Positions 23,810 to 35,450 of a DNA stretch of 64,000 nt are shown here, in pieces (the first letter of the stretch is position 1; every line of letters starts with the position of its first letter). Source of the DNA: Armigeres subalbatus (Eukaryota > Arthropoda > Insecta > Diptera > Culicidae); NCBI RefSeq assembly GCF_024139115.2, contig NC_085141.1:378602995-378666994 (forward strand). The letters run 5' to 3'. The notes under the pieces were generated by a model. That model was not told the origin of the DNA. It saw nothing but the letters and a program-made list of their open reading frames with translations, and ran no database searches. The position numbers and the translations under genes are program-made.

Positions 23810-26800
23810 ATTTATTTATTTATCATCAGACTAAGGCCGGAGTGGCCTGTGCTGCACATAAAAGACTTCTCCATTCAGCTCGGTTCAAGGCTGCACTTCG
23901 CTAACCACGCAGTCTGCGGAGGGTCCGCAAGTCGTCCTCCACCTGATCGATCCACCTTGCCCGCTGTGCACCTCGCCTTCTTGTTCCCGTCGGATCGTTG
24001 TCGAGAACCATTTTCACCGGATTACTGTCCGACATTCTGGCTACGTGCCCGGCCCACCGCAGTCTTCCGATTTTTGCGGTGTGAACGATGGATGGTTCTC
24101 CCAACAGCTGATGCAACTCGTGGTTCATTCGCCTCCTCCACGTACCGTCCGCCATCTGCACCCCACCATAGATGGTACGCAACACTTTCCTTTCGAAAAC
24201 TCCCAGTGCGCGTTGGTCTTCCACGAGCATCGTCCAGGTCTCGTGTCCGTAGAGAACTACCGGTCTTATAAGCGTTTTGTAGATAGTCAGTTTGGTACGG
24301 CGGCGAACTCTATTCGATCGGAGCGTCTTGCGGAGTCCAAAGTACGTACGATTTCCAGCCACTATGCGTCTCCGAATTTCTCTGCTGGTATCGTTATCGG
24401 CGGTCACCAGTGAACCCAAGTACACGAATTCTTCAACCACCTCGATTTCGTCACCACCGATAGAAACTCGTGGTGGGTGGCTCACATTGACCTCTCTTGA
24501 GCCTCTTCCTATCATGTACTTCGTCGTCGACTAGTCCAATCCGTTTAGCTTCGCTTTTCAGTCTGATGTAGGCTTCCTCCATCCTCTCAAAGTTACGTGC
24601 CATGATATCAATGTCGTCGGCGAAGCCAAATAACTGGACGGACTTCGTGAAAATCGTACCACTTGTGTCAATCCCTGCCCTTCGTATTACTCCCTCCAAA
24701 GCGATGTTGAATAGCAGACACGAAAGACCATCACCTTGCCGTAACCCTCTACGGGTTTCGAAGGGACTCGAGAATGCCCCTGAAACTCGAACTACGCACA
24801 TCACCCGATCCATCGTCGCCTTGATCAACCGTATCAGTTTATCCGGAAATCCGTTTTCGTGCATTAGCTGCCATAGCTGGTCCCGATCGATTGTATCATA
24901 TGCGGCTTTGAAGTCGATAAATAGATGATGTGTGGGCACGTTGTATTCGCGGCATTTCTGCAATACCTGACGTATGGCGAACACCTGGTCTGTGGTAGAG
25001 CGTTCACCCATAAATCCCGCCTGGTACTGCCCCACGAACTCTCTTGCAATTGGTGTTAGTCGACGGCATAAAATTTGGGAGAGTACCTTGTAGGCGGCGT
25101 TCAGCAATGTGATTGCGCGGTAGTTGCTACAATCCAGCTTATCGCCCTTTTGTAGATGGGACACACGACACCTTCCATCCACTCCTGCGGCAGAACCTCA
25201 TCCTCCCAAACCTTGGTAATCACCCAGTGCAGCGCTCTAGCCAGTGCTTCACCACCGTGTTTAAACAGCTCTCCTGGTAGTTGGTCAACTCCAGGGGCTT
25301 TGTTGTTTTCAGCCGGCCGATCTCCTCCTGGATTTCCTGGAGATTCGGAGCCGGAAGTCGCATGTCCTGCGCGCGTGCTCCTAGGTTCATTACCATACCG
25401 CCACCGTTGTCTGCCATATCGCCATTCAGGTGCTCTTCGTAGTGCTGCCGCCATCTTTGGATCACCTCACGCTCGTTCGTAAGAAGGTTCCCGTTTATGT
25501 CCTTACACATATCGGGCTGTGGCACGTGGCCCTTACGTGAACGGTTCAACTTCTCATAAAACTTTCGTGCGTTATTAGCGCGGTACAGTTCCTCCGTCTC
25601 TTCACGGTCTCGATCTTCCTGCTGGCGCTTTTTCCTCCGGAAAATCGAGTTTTGTCTGTTCCGCGCCCGTTTGTATCGTGCCTCGTTCGCCCTCGTGCGG
25701 TGTTGCAGCAATCTCGCCCATGCTGCATTCTTCTCCTCAACTAACTGCTCACATTCGCCGTCATACCAGTCGTTTCTCTGATCCGGAGCCACCGTGCCTA
25801 GTGCAGCGGTTGCGGTGCTTCCAATGGCGGATCGAATATCTCTCCAGCCATCTTCAAGAGATGCTGCGCCTAGCTGCTCTTCCGTTGGGAGTGCCACTTC
25901 CAGCTGCTGCGCGTAGTCTTGGGCTAGTCTACCGTCTTGTAGCCGCCCAATGTTAAGCCGCGGCGGACGACTCCGACGCGTGTTGATCACCGTCGAGAGT
26001 TTTGAGCGCAGACATACTGCGACGAGGTAGTGGTCGGATTCAATATTCGCACTGCGGTAAGTGCGTACGTTCGTGATGTCGGAGAAGAATTTACCGTCGA
26101 TTAGAACGTGGTCGATTTGGTTTTCCGTTACTTGATTAGGTGATTTCCATGTGGCCATGTGGATATTCTTACGGGGGAAGAAAGTGCTTCGGACTACCAT
26201 TCCGCGGGAGGCTGCAAAGTTTATGCATCGTTGGCCGTTGTCGTTCGATACGGTATGCAGACTATCCGGTCCGATGACCGGTCTATACATTTCCTCCCTT
26301 CCTACCTGAGCGTTCATGTCACCGATAACGATTTTGACGTCCCGCAGTGGGCATCCATCGTATGTCTGCTCCAGCTGCGCATAGAACGCTTCTTTCTCGT
26401 CGTCGGATCTCCCTTCGTGTGGGCAGTGCACGTTGATGATGCTATAGTTGAAGAAACGGCCTTTTATCCTCAGCTTGCACATCCTTGCGTTGATTGGCTG
26501 CCACCCAATCACGCGTTGGCGCATCTTTCCCAGCACTATGAAGCCGGTTCCCAGCTCGTTGGTGGTGCCACAGCTTTGGTAGAAGGTAGCCGCTCGATGC
26601 CCGCTTTTCCACACTTTCTGTCCTGTCCAGCAGATTTCCTGCAGCGCTACGACATCGAAGTTGCGGGGATGCAATTCATCGTAGATTATCCTGTCGCAAC
26701 CTGCGAAGCCAAGCGACTTGCAATTCCATGTTCCAAGCTTCCAATCGTGATCCTTTATTCGTCGCCTAGGTCGTTGCCGATTGTATCGAGTCGTATTATC

Positions 26801-26926
26801 TTCTATGTTGTTCGTAATGGTTGTTTTTAAAGGCGGCTTATTGGGCCTGCGCAAACCTCCTGTCTCGTCGGAGGGCCGTCGTGTCAGGGCTGTTTAGCGT
26901 CCCACCTAACACCAGGGCTTGGGCTT
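23810..26926 (-). mobile_element. Full-length RTE retrotransposon (JAM1-like), copy 1
   Basis: A 3,117-bp non-LTR element flanked by the exact 11-bp duplication AAATACACTCT (23799-23809 and 26927-26937). The minus-strand 3' end is GGCCTTAGTCTGATGATAAA then a TAAA-type tail, typical of RTE elements. It encodes an APE-type endonuclease and a reverse transcriptase. Both ends are present, but the frame is interrupted three times. It is nearly identical by eye to copy 4 (50.9-52.4 kb), implying recent activity of the family. Confidence 0.9.
23901..26854 (-). pseudogene. RTE endonuclease/reverse transcriptase ORF, broken
   Basis: The N-terminal block (26854 to ~25300) is an APE-type endonuclease: GTWNCKSLG, LQEICW, GDMNAQVG, ENQIDHVLID and ESDHYLVAV. 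A frameshift near 25300 leads to the RT entry [18 protein letters not shown] second near 25146, one A short in an A-run, leads to YRAITLLN, FMGERSTTDQ, HHLFIDFKAAYD, GLRQGDGLSCLLFN and the active site FGFADDIDI. An 11-bp deletion near 24531 breaks the frame before the C-terminal block (YGHETWTMLVEDQRALGVFE, RWAGHVARM). An intact protein would have target-primed reverse transcription activity; this copy cannot make it in one piece. No in-frame ATG is obvious at the 5' end, so the true start is unresolved. Confidence 0.88.
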
Positions 26927-26937
26927 AAATACACTCT

Positions 26938-28689
26938 GCATTGATATTAATATGAGAAGAATTTTCTACGAAATTAATTTCAGAACCGCAACTACACATG
27001 GACTATGCATGCAATCTTCGAAGGTGTAGACTGTAGAGACCAGTAAATTGGTATCATCATGATCATTTATTGTCGTTAATTATCAATTGTGAGCGAATTC
27101 TGCAACCCTTGCCAGTGGAAGCTACGTACGCCGTACCGGGATTCGAGCCTATATCACGGTCACAACATGGTGGCGCATCGCGTAACAGATTCGTGATGTT
27201 GATGGTGAAAAATTTTATTTTTCAATACTTTACACACGACAATGAGTTTTACGTTGCCACAATAGCCAAAGAATCGTGACGGCAAGTTCCATTAACTTGG
27301 CACTGATATTGCCTGTTAAGCGTAGCAATACTAATGGTGCTGGGTTCGATTAACAAACTAGATTTGAAAATATTGAGCTGGATATTCCATCATCGTAGTT
27401 AATTATTATAAAAGGTCTCTAGAGCCTTTAGCTACTAAGCTGCAATACCCTGCCAGGGAAATGTAATGGGAAAAAGAAGATAAGATTTTCAAAGAATCTG
27501 ACCAATGTTGCAGAACGAAGAGCATCCTTTCTAGCTGGTCATTATTTCTGCTACCCTCACGTAGTTGGACATGAAGTACGAGCATTGTTCGCCTGAGCTA
27601 CACTCATGAGGTTGCATTAGAAAGCAGAACATCGAATCATGCACCACTCTCTGGGAGCCGCTTGTATCCGTCCGATGTTAATAATATAAGCTGAAAGGAA
27701 TTGGTGCACATTTGCAGGCTCTGCCCGTACTCATTGAAGATAAAAAATAAATTGCACTTCACAAACTCGACCGAAGTTCAAGCTGAGACTTTATCTAATG
27801 TTTGTTTATCCGCAGAGTGTGAATTATATTAGTTCTCAAAACCGATCCAGCCGAAAGTTCGGAGCAAAGAAAAACTTCTCAACCAGAAACCACACAGCAC
27901 TTTCCATCCCACAATAAGGTGCATCCACACCGCCGCCGTTCAATATCCTGCTTTCTAAGATCGAGAGTTAAAGTGTGAAAGTTTAGCAAGTACTCGCGCT
28001 AGGGAATTGCCAAAGTTTCAACTCATTCGCAAGCGAATCGGGGTGATGCTTCGGAACAAGGGATCCATTCGGTATAAGGAGCGAACAATTCAACAAACCG
28101 GGAGTACGATGCCAAATGCATTTATGTAACGCCAACTGGATTGAGCATCTCCAAATTGCTGATTCCTGATGAGGATGGTTCTTTACAACGAGGGAAATAA
28201 TGAGTTTTCTGTGAGGTACCTATTTTGCGGGTTTCTTTCCATTCTTTGGGATAGCAAAATGAACTCTTTATAAGAAATATAATCTTAGAAGCAAAAAAAA
28301 AATCCAAAGAGCATAAAAGGGCTGTACACCCATTTTTTACATGGTTGATTTTATTGATTTCTCAGTTAACCTGAACTTTCACAGCTTTTGAAATACCACC
28401 TGAATTTTTTCGTGGGGTAAACTCATAGTTTCATTGACGCCAAAGGTCATAATCGGCAAAAACACAACCGTGTAATAAAAAAACTGGGCGTATCAATAAA
28501 TAAATGAATATAATATACATACTACACCCAGAGATTGCAGCATTTTATTACAATCTTGCATTAATTCCGCGTATAGTTTGCCATGATTTGCGACAAATGT
28601 ACATATTGCATTCAGTCCACGAAGTCATAAGAAGTTAAGAACTGGTTATGTGTCACCCTTTTTGTGTACCTTCACTAAGATACCTAGCA
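26938..28689. other. No recognisable gene
   Basis: No convincing coding sequence. On the minus strand near 27140 GGCTCGAATCCC resembles a pol III B box, but no matching A box or tRNA fold is clear, so a SINE is only a weak possibility. Confidence 0.4.
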
Positions 28690-30428
28690 TTCAGTCGACC
28701 AGGAAAGTTGCGGTGTCCCAGATATTACGAAATAAACGATGCAGTGATTGAGCGGATGTCATAGGGTCAGCTTTGAGCATCTCGGCTGATATGCGATCGA
28801 CCCCTGGGGCTGGTACTTGAAAAAGTTGTTCGAAGTGCTCGAACCAGCGTTTCAGCTGGATATTTGGGTCGGTCAATAACTGTTCATTCGCGTCTTTCAC
28901 AGGCATCGTTGCATTCATCTTCGCCCCGCTTAAGCGTCGTGAGATATCGTAGAGGAGGCGAATGTCCCCGGTTGCTGCGGCTCTCTCTTCTTCGTCGACC
29001 AGAGAGTCTGCCCACGCTCGCTTGTCCCGTCGACATGAGCGTTTTACTTCCTTCTCAAGAGCCGAGTATCGTTGACGGGCTAAGACTTTGACTCCTCTGG
29101 TTTTTGATCGCTCTATCGCGGCTTTGGCTTCTCTTCGCTCCTCTATCTTCCTCCAGGTCTCATCGGTGATCCATTCTCGCTTAACTTTTCAAAAGGTCCT
29201 AAGTAACATTGTTTTCATGAATTAATTTGAATAGCGCAATCAACAGACAAATATGAAAACTTTTGATTGCAGTACTCAAATTAATTCATGAAAAAAATGT
29301 TACTTAGGTCCTTTTGAAAAGTTAAGCGAGCATTGTTTTCTCTGGGTGCGCAGTTCGCCCAGACTTTTTTCGCTGGTGGCGATGAAGGCATTCTTGATGG
29401 CGGTCCATTGGTCATCCACGCTGCGACCTTCCGAAATATCTGCAGCACGCGTCTCCAGTTCTTCAGCGAAGGACCGTTTCACCGTGGCATCTTCCAGTCG
29501 GCGTGTGTTGAACCGTCGTCCAAATCTCTCCTCCTTCCGACGAATCCGCGCAATGCGCAGGCCTATTTCGCCGATGAGGAGGTGATGATCAGACGCGATA
29601 TCGGCACTACGTTTATCCCGTATTTCAAGAAGGCTCCGTTTCCATTTTCGACTGATGCAGATATGGTCGATTTGATTTTCTGTAAAGGCGTCAGAGGAGA
29701 CCCACGTGACCTTGTGAACCGGTTGATCAGGGAAGAGCGATCCCCCGATCACCATGTCGTTATTACCACAAAATTCTGCCAGCAGCTCGCCGTTTTAGCT
29801 CATTTCTCCGAGACCATTGCGTCCCTTAATGCGCTCTTGGTTCGAGTTGACGGATCCAATCTTCACATTGAAGTTGCCCAAATAGATCTTGATAATACCC
29901 TTCGGAATTCTATCTACGACGGCAATGAGTTGACTGTAGAAGTTCTCTTTGTCTTGCAGATCGGCAGCATCGGTTGGTGCATAACATTGGATTATAGTAA
30001 GGTTTCGGACCCGTGTTCTAAATCTGGCAAGGATTATACTTTCACTTATAAGTTGCCCTTTCATAAGCGCAGAGTATGCTTGAGCGCTTAGCAGGAAGCC
30101 AACTCCGCGAAGCCGGGGAGCGTGTTCACCTAGTAAACCAGAGTATAGCAGAACTTGTCCCGACGGCGTTCTGTGTTCTGTAAAGTTTGGCCAACGGACT
30201 TCACTCAGTCCCAGGATCTCAAGCTTCATGCGGGGTTCCGTCATTGGCAAGTTGTGCCAATTTACCCTGCTGAGCTAGGGTTAAAACGTTCCATGTTCCT
30301 ATTCGTGTCCGTTGTTTCGCGCTAAGAGTCGTCGCCGTAAAATCAGTCCGTATTCTTTCATTATCGGATTCTCGAACAAATTGATGTTTCGGGAACAGTA
30401 GGTTGTTGGCCCAAGGTTCCCTATCCAC
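28690..30428 (-). pseudogene. Endonuclease-RT polyprotein relic (non-LTR)
   Basis: In minus-strand order: RIGTWNVLTLAQQGKLAQL (endonuclease start), EILGLSEVRWPNF, ARFRTRVRNLTIIQCYAPTD, then LGNFNVKIGS where functional relatives usually have GDFNAKIG. VTWVS...ENQIDHICISRKW and SADIASDHHLLIGE complete the APE endonuclease. After the MITE the frame continues as EWITDETWRKIEERREAKAA and an arginine-rich stretch to RLLYDISRRLSGAK. A deletion then joins to APGVDRISAEMLKADP, the RT entry, where the element ends. Frame changes occur near 30235 and 29780. The endonuclease resembles proteins often annotated 'craniofacial development protein 2-like' in invertebrates, an RTE/BovB-related class. Clade not firmly assigned. 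Confidence 0.75.
29176..29330. mobile_element. 155-bp MITE, copy A (CATT duplication)
   Basis: A palindromic element beginning CTCGCTTAACTTTTCAAAAG and ending in its reverse complement. CATT flanks it at 29172-29175 and 29331-29334. It interrupts a retrotransposon reading frame. Copy B at 39321 has the same length. Confidence 0.88.
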
Positions 30429-30849
30429 CGGGATGGGGCTGCCATCTTAGGTACAGCTTCCGGGGAATACTATTTCATACTCAGCCGCTGGATGCCAGAA
30501 CAGACGCTGTTGGAGCCGGTGCGGCTCCTTGGTGAACAGACGCTCGGTCAGTCGGGTCAAATTTGTTTAAAGTCCCACCCAACACCAGGACTAGGCTAGT
30601 GCGCTTTAAGCGGCACACGGTCGCTTTGATAGGGCTTGCTTGGGGCCACATGCAGCTTTTTATAGAAGTTCAGCAGAGCCCACTGTCGAACCCCACCACA
30701 TCCTAGGTAGAGCCCACAGGACGCACCCTCTCACTCTAGCTGGTGTCAGAAGGACAGCAGTGCCCAGGCTTCATTACCAGCTAAGTACGCAACCCTTAGC
30801 TGGCGGTCAATTGTCATCGGAAGACTCGTGGAAGCGTGAGTATTGGAAC

Positions 30850-31524
30850 TTGTGAGGACCAGAGCTATGTTAGACGCTCCTTCCCCGATGTCAACTCACC
30901 ATTTCGTAGCCCAAAAAAATCGGATGTAAGATGGCGAAAATACGACCAAAAACTTTTGCCTATATTTTTCGAGGGTGAACCCAAACTTTTGGCCGGGAGT
31001 GTATACGCGAGCGTCAGCAAAGCTGGCCGTGATGGAAGTTGAAGGAGGTAACCCTGAGCCGGAAGTGGCCGCCGGGACAGAGTTACGGGCTGGGGCATGT
31101 TCTGGCAACCCTGTCCAGCCAAACGCAGCTGCGACACAACCAATGTTTGGACGATTAGGTGATATGATAGAGAGAGTAAATGAGAAAATAAAGCTAGAAG
31201 AACATGCGTCAAAGAGGGAGAAGAGAAAAATAGAAACAAATGGCAGAATTGAGAATAGTTGATTGGTAGCGAATCTTTTACAAGATTAAAGAAGTAGTTT
31301 AGAAGTTTGAAATAAAGATAGTATTAGTAGTTGGAGTGAATTAAGTAGAGTTTGGTCAACAAATCACAATTACCCACATTCTGACTGAGGAAAATACTGC
31401 CGTCATACTCATATTTGTCTCATGTTTGCTGGGATTTCCTATACACATGGGACAGTTATGCGTATAACGGCAGAATACAGTGGTGCTTAAAATATTGCGG
31501 ATAGCCCACGGACCAGTAAGACGA
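30850..31524. other. Unassigned segment with one small ORF
   Basis: Between the retrotransposon leader and the mariner relic. It holds a 76-codon + frame starting at an ATG (31032) and ending 31262, with acidic/proline-rich then lysine/glutamate-rich composition (MEVEGGNPEPE..., EHASKREKRKIE). It might be a fragment of a gag-like or host protein. I do not recognise it. Confidence 0.3.
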
Positions 31525-31581
31525 TAAAGCTATGTCCATTTAGAATCCGGAATCATTTATTGTATTGCAGCGGCACGGAAA

Positions 31582-32371
31582 GTGACCGCTGCAAGAATTC
31601 TTTTACAGCGGTTTGTCTACCTAGGCGCCCACTTGCTGTGGTATAAATTTCACGATGTTTCGTGCAGCGAGTCAAAAATTATTCCAGATGGAAGCCGAAA
31701 GGAAAGAAAAAAAATCTGCACACCCACGTTGATAATTCTGCTCATCGACGATGGAACCTACGTCAAAATGGATTTCGGACAGCTTCCTAGCCAAAAATTC
31801 TACATGGCGATTGCACGAGGAGTAGTTCCTTAGAAGTTTAGGTTTGTTTTTTGGACAGACTTGCAAAAAAAAAACAGATGATTTTGGCAAGGGATATGCA
31901 GCTGCGGAGCAAAGACCTAAGTGTTTGTGACGAATAAGAGATGGATTCGAAGCTGTACAAGGAGGAATGTCTCAAAAACCGCGGTCTACCTTCCATAAAG
32001 CCCATAAAGGTCCCGTGAAGTTTTGACCAGATTTGGCGAGTTGCCACTACAGCCGGGAAGTCATCCAGTGGTACCGCGATAATAACGAAGATTTCATCGA
32101 TAAAATATATCCACGCAACTGCCCACAAATAAATCCACGCAACTGCCCACAGCTCCGGCCCATCGAGACATTTTGGGCAGTAATGAAACGGAAGCTTAAG
32201 AAAAGTGGAAAAACAGCTCGGGACGCGACTCAGATGACCAAAATGTGGAACAAATGTGCCAAGGAAGTTGACTTCGGAGGTGTGCAACTTTTGATGAGAG
32301 GAATAAAGAAGAAGGTGCGAATTTTCACTAGAAACAAAAAGAAATTATTTGCATCATATTTTTTTCCTTAA
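31582..32371 (+). pseudogene. Tc1/mariner transposase relic (ITmD37E-like)
   Basis: The first catalytic region is visible as LIDDGTYVKMDFGQLPSQKF (near 31740-31800). The second aspartate is in PDLASCHYS (~32028), where the usual tryptophan upstream is a TGA stop. The last block is NCPQLRPIETFWAVMKRKLK with the catalytic glutamate. The sequence between the two catalytic acids is lengthened by a tandem duplication of about 8 residues (PRNCPQ repeated). The N-terminal DNA-binding part is missing or unreadable and at least one frameshift separates the blocks. It cannot produce active transposase. Confidence 0.8.
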
Positions 32372-32416
32372 AGTACAGTAAATTACCTTTGTTTTGATGT
32401 ATTAACCTTATTTCTA

Positions 32417-32550
32417 CACCAACATTTGAAAAGGGCATAACAGTCAAAATTTATTCCTTCTGATTCTTTGGCTACATATAAAGCTTTATATGTGGAAGAA
32501 AAATCAGAAGAAACAAATTTTGGATGTTACGCCCTTTTCAAATGTTGGTC
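32417..32550. mobile_element. 134-bp MITE nested in the mariner relic
   Basis: Inverted ends ACCAACATTTGAAAAGGGC, flanked by TA at 32415-32416 and 32551-32552. A solitary arm of the same family lies at 19284-19331. Confidence 0.75.
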
Positions 32551-32911
32551 TAGATTTGTACGTCAATCCGTTACCGAGATACAGATGATTTTAATATTCC
32601 GGATTCTAAATGGACATAGCTTTAATTAGACGAACGACATAAAAATCAAGTGGGATAAAAAACAACAAACTAAACATTTTAATCATCCCTTTGGCTGCTT
32701 ACCAATGATAATAAATAGAAGGTGAGGAAGAAGAACAGCAAATGGTGACGTATATATTTGCACGGCTTCTTATGGGAGCTCGTGCGAATGTAGTAGTGAA
32801 AGCTTTTTCGCCATACGCTAATGGTACGCACACAAAATATGGATTTCCATATCTTAGTATTTATTTTCATTGGCTGCTTACCAAAAACGATTTTGATTTG
32901 AATGATATACA

Positions 32912-34843
32912 CATTGGCGTAACTACAGGGGGGTTAGAGGGGGCTATAGTTCCACCTAGCACTAAATTAGCCCCCCTAGAATTTTTGCCACTTTGCATGA
33001 ACATTGTACTTATCTAGCACTCTGATGATATATAGGCGTAACTGCCAGGAATGAGTTCTCTTCATTCACATATCTCTCTCTACGAAACATTGAATCTATG
33101 TTAACAAATTTTCGAACTTCGAACAATTGTTATATCTTACGATAGGAATGTGAAACAAGAAAAATAGTACGCTCCTTTGATTCTACAGCGCCATATATCA
33201 TTACTTTAGGAAATTGGAGTAGGAACAGTGGTTCCATGCTGGTGCAATGCTGATTGAATAAATAATAGAAGCAACAGACTAAGCAATCAAATACAATTTC
33301 TAAAATTTTAATTGGATAAAGAAAGTGGTATACTGAACTGTCTGTATGGTCTTAATATTGACACAGCATAAAATGTTGGACACATTGTTAAAGGAAAACA
33401 GGGTGCTTAGCTTATCGGCATATTTCTAAAAAATCCTGGTTTTCTCAGCAAGTATTTAATCTTTAAATATTTTAAAGTTTTTACAGAGCTTTACGAATAT
33501 ACTTATTTAATTAATCCTAGCGTGTTCATAGGTATCAAAGATGCATGGCCTTTCTGAAAGAATTATCAAAAGAATCCTTTCGAAAAAGTGAGAGCCAAAT
33601 ACTACGTATCATATGTCTGAATCGATCCAGATATTTTGAAAGCATTTTTTTCTGTATTTCCAGAAAACCAATAAAATATTCCAGAAAGGCAAAATCTTGA
33701 GTTTTCACGAAGAGGTAACAAAAATTTAAATGAGAAAGAGATTGGATTTTTTTTCGGATGGATAAAACTCTGCCGGCGTCTAACGTCTAATTGTGGCGAA
33801 ATAAGCTCTTTATCAGCCTCCAATGCTTGTTGGGTTTCTAATCGCATGAAGAGTTTTTGCAATCTGACGACAGAAAATTCGTCAATTACACTCAACCTCC
33901 TGTGAAATGGTGGTTCTGAGACGAACCGACAATGCGCCTTTCCAATCACAGGCGAAACTAGAATTTTGAAAGAAAATTTCTTTTGTCTACTCTGACATCA
34001 ACGTCAGATGATTTGCCATCCATGGGAAAAAAAAACTTCTGCAGCGTCGCCAAGCGATTATGATTTGCACTTTGAGGTATGTTCGCCTCGGCTCAACCTC
34101 CTCTAGTGAATCTGAGAAATACTGATTTGTTTTAAATAATGTTCCTTTCCGATTACAAACAAAAATAAAATCTGAATTTTGAATGAAAATATCACTTGAC
34201 TGCTACTGACGCCAACGTTTCTACGGCATTGCTTTCCGACGAGCGTTTGTGATTTTGTTACTGACGAAAACTTTTTTCAGTATCGTGGGAAGGCAACCGA
34301 CGCCATTGTTTGCTATCAACCTCTCCTTTCCACAAAATGCTGGTCCTGAAATAGTCGATTTTCAATCCACAATGCGTCTTTCGAATCACTCACAGCAATC
34401 ATACGTTAATCCGAACCTTGTGTTGTGCTGCTGCTGTCCGACGGCCGCTCGATGATTTTTCGCTAAGACGCTAAGAATAAAAGTTTAGCACCGCCACTGA
34501 TATCCCGAGACCGCAATCGACGCCTAAGAAGAACAGATTTTCTTTCCACAAAGCGCTTTTCTAATCACTGATAGAAGCGAAACGATAGTCTGAGCATTGC
34601 GTGGATATTTCTCTTGAGTATTGCTACTTTCGGCGACGGCCAGCGCATTCTAATCCATTGTTTTTAATAGTTGGAGAAAATTTAAAAGACTTCGTTGATC
34701 GATTGATACCAAAATCTTGAAAATCAGTAGTTTTTGTGAAGGTCTCAAATTTGAATATGCAGAATTACCTCCGTATCTTCGCAAAGGACGTAATCCTACG
34801 TCAAAAATAAGCCCCCTAGAATTTTTCGTTAGTTACGCCAATG
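32912..34843. mobile_element. Non-autonomous hAT-type element, GATATACA TSD
   Basis: The perfect 14-bp inverted ends CATTGGCGTAACTA are flanked by the exact 8-bp duplication GATATACA (32904-32911 and 34844-34851). A second shared block, TAG(A)GGGGGCT, lies just inside both ends. The 1.9-kb interior has no transposase. It contains diverged repeats with GACGCCAACG and CAATGCGCCTTTCCAATCAC near 33930, 34200, 34370 and 34550. Confidence 0.88.
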
Positions 34844-34974
34844 GATATACAAATAACATTTATCAAACAGTATTGTTTTGAAATCAATTTCCAGGATGTT
34901 ATGTCCTTCCTTACCATATTCATGGGTAGGACAATGCTTTGACTGTTCCACCCAGGAATATCCATGCGTAGAAC

Positions 34975-35125
34975 ATGTCCCACGTGTCCTACGCACTCCC
35001 GGCGCTAAAGTTGCTAAGTTGAAGAACCGGCCTTTGATCCTCAACTTGCGCATTCTTTCATTGATCGACCACCACTTGATAAGGCGTCTTTGTATATCGT
35101 CCATCGCTATGAAAGCTGTTATCAA
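34975..35125 (-). pseudogene. RTE endonuclease fragment
   Basis: The minus-strand frame reads INERMRKLRIKGRFFN, matching INARMCKLRIKGRFFN in the RTE endonuclease of copy 1. The similarity ends near 34975. An isolated relic just upstream of RTE copy 2. Confidence 0.6.
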
Positions 35126-35450
35126 TGTTACATGATGTCCTCATGATATTTCAGTTGAAAATATTGAAATTATAGTCTGATCTTTTATTTCTTATATCAA
35201 TCATGTCCAGGGAACAGCAGGGACTTCGTTCAAGGGCTTGACGATCCCTCCCTAGGCCTTCTGCGAGTTGTGGCGCCTGCCTAGGATGTGACAGTGGGCC
35301 CTGTTAAACCTCTATAAAGAGCTGCATGAATCCGCAAGTAGGCTCCGCCAAAGCGACCGTGTGCCGCTCAAAGCGCACAAGCCCAAGTCCTGGTGTTAGG
35401 TGGGACGCTAAACAGCCCTGACACGACGGCCCTCCGACGAGACAGGAGGT

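Larger units (their letters stand above)
28690..30840 (-). mobile_element. Second non-LTR retrotransposon, 3'-truncated
   Basis: The coding block runs on the minus strand from 30428 to 28690. The RT is almost entirely missing. The 5' side (30440-30840) is a leader shared with RTE copy 2: CAAAGCGACCGTGTGCCGCT, GTCCTGGTGTT and an ACAGTGGG...CTATAAA-AGCTGCATG block. A 155-bp MITE at 29176-29330 splits the coding region. Confidence 0.75.
31527..32622 (+). mobile_element. Tc1/mariner relic with TA target site
   Basis: The ends are inverted copies of AAGCTATGTCCATTTAGAAT, extending to CCGGAAT, flanked by TA at 31525-31526 and 32623-32624. The length is 1,096 bp, including a 134-bp MITE near the 3' end. 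Confidence 0.88.

Noticed and set aside
23765..26830. Long plus-strand frames opposite RTE copy 1
   Set aside because: These are antisense shadows of the endonuclease/RT frame; all domain motifs are on the minus strand. The same holds opposite copies 2, 3 and 4.
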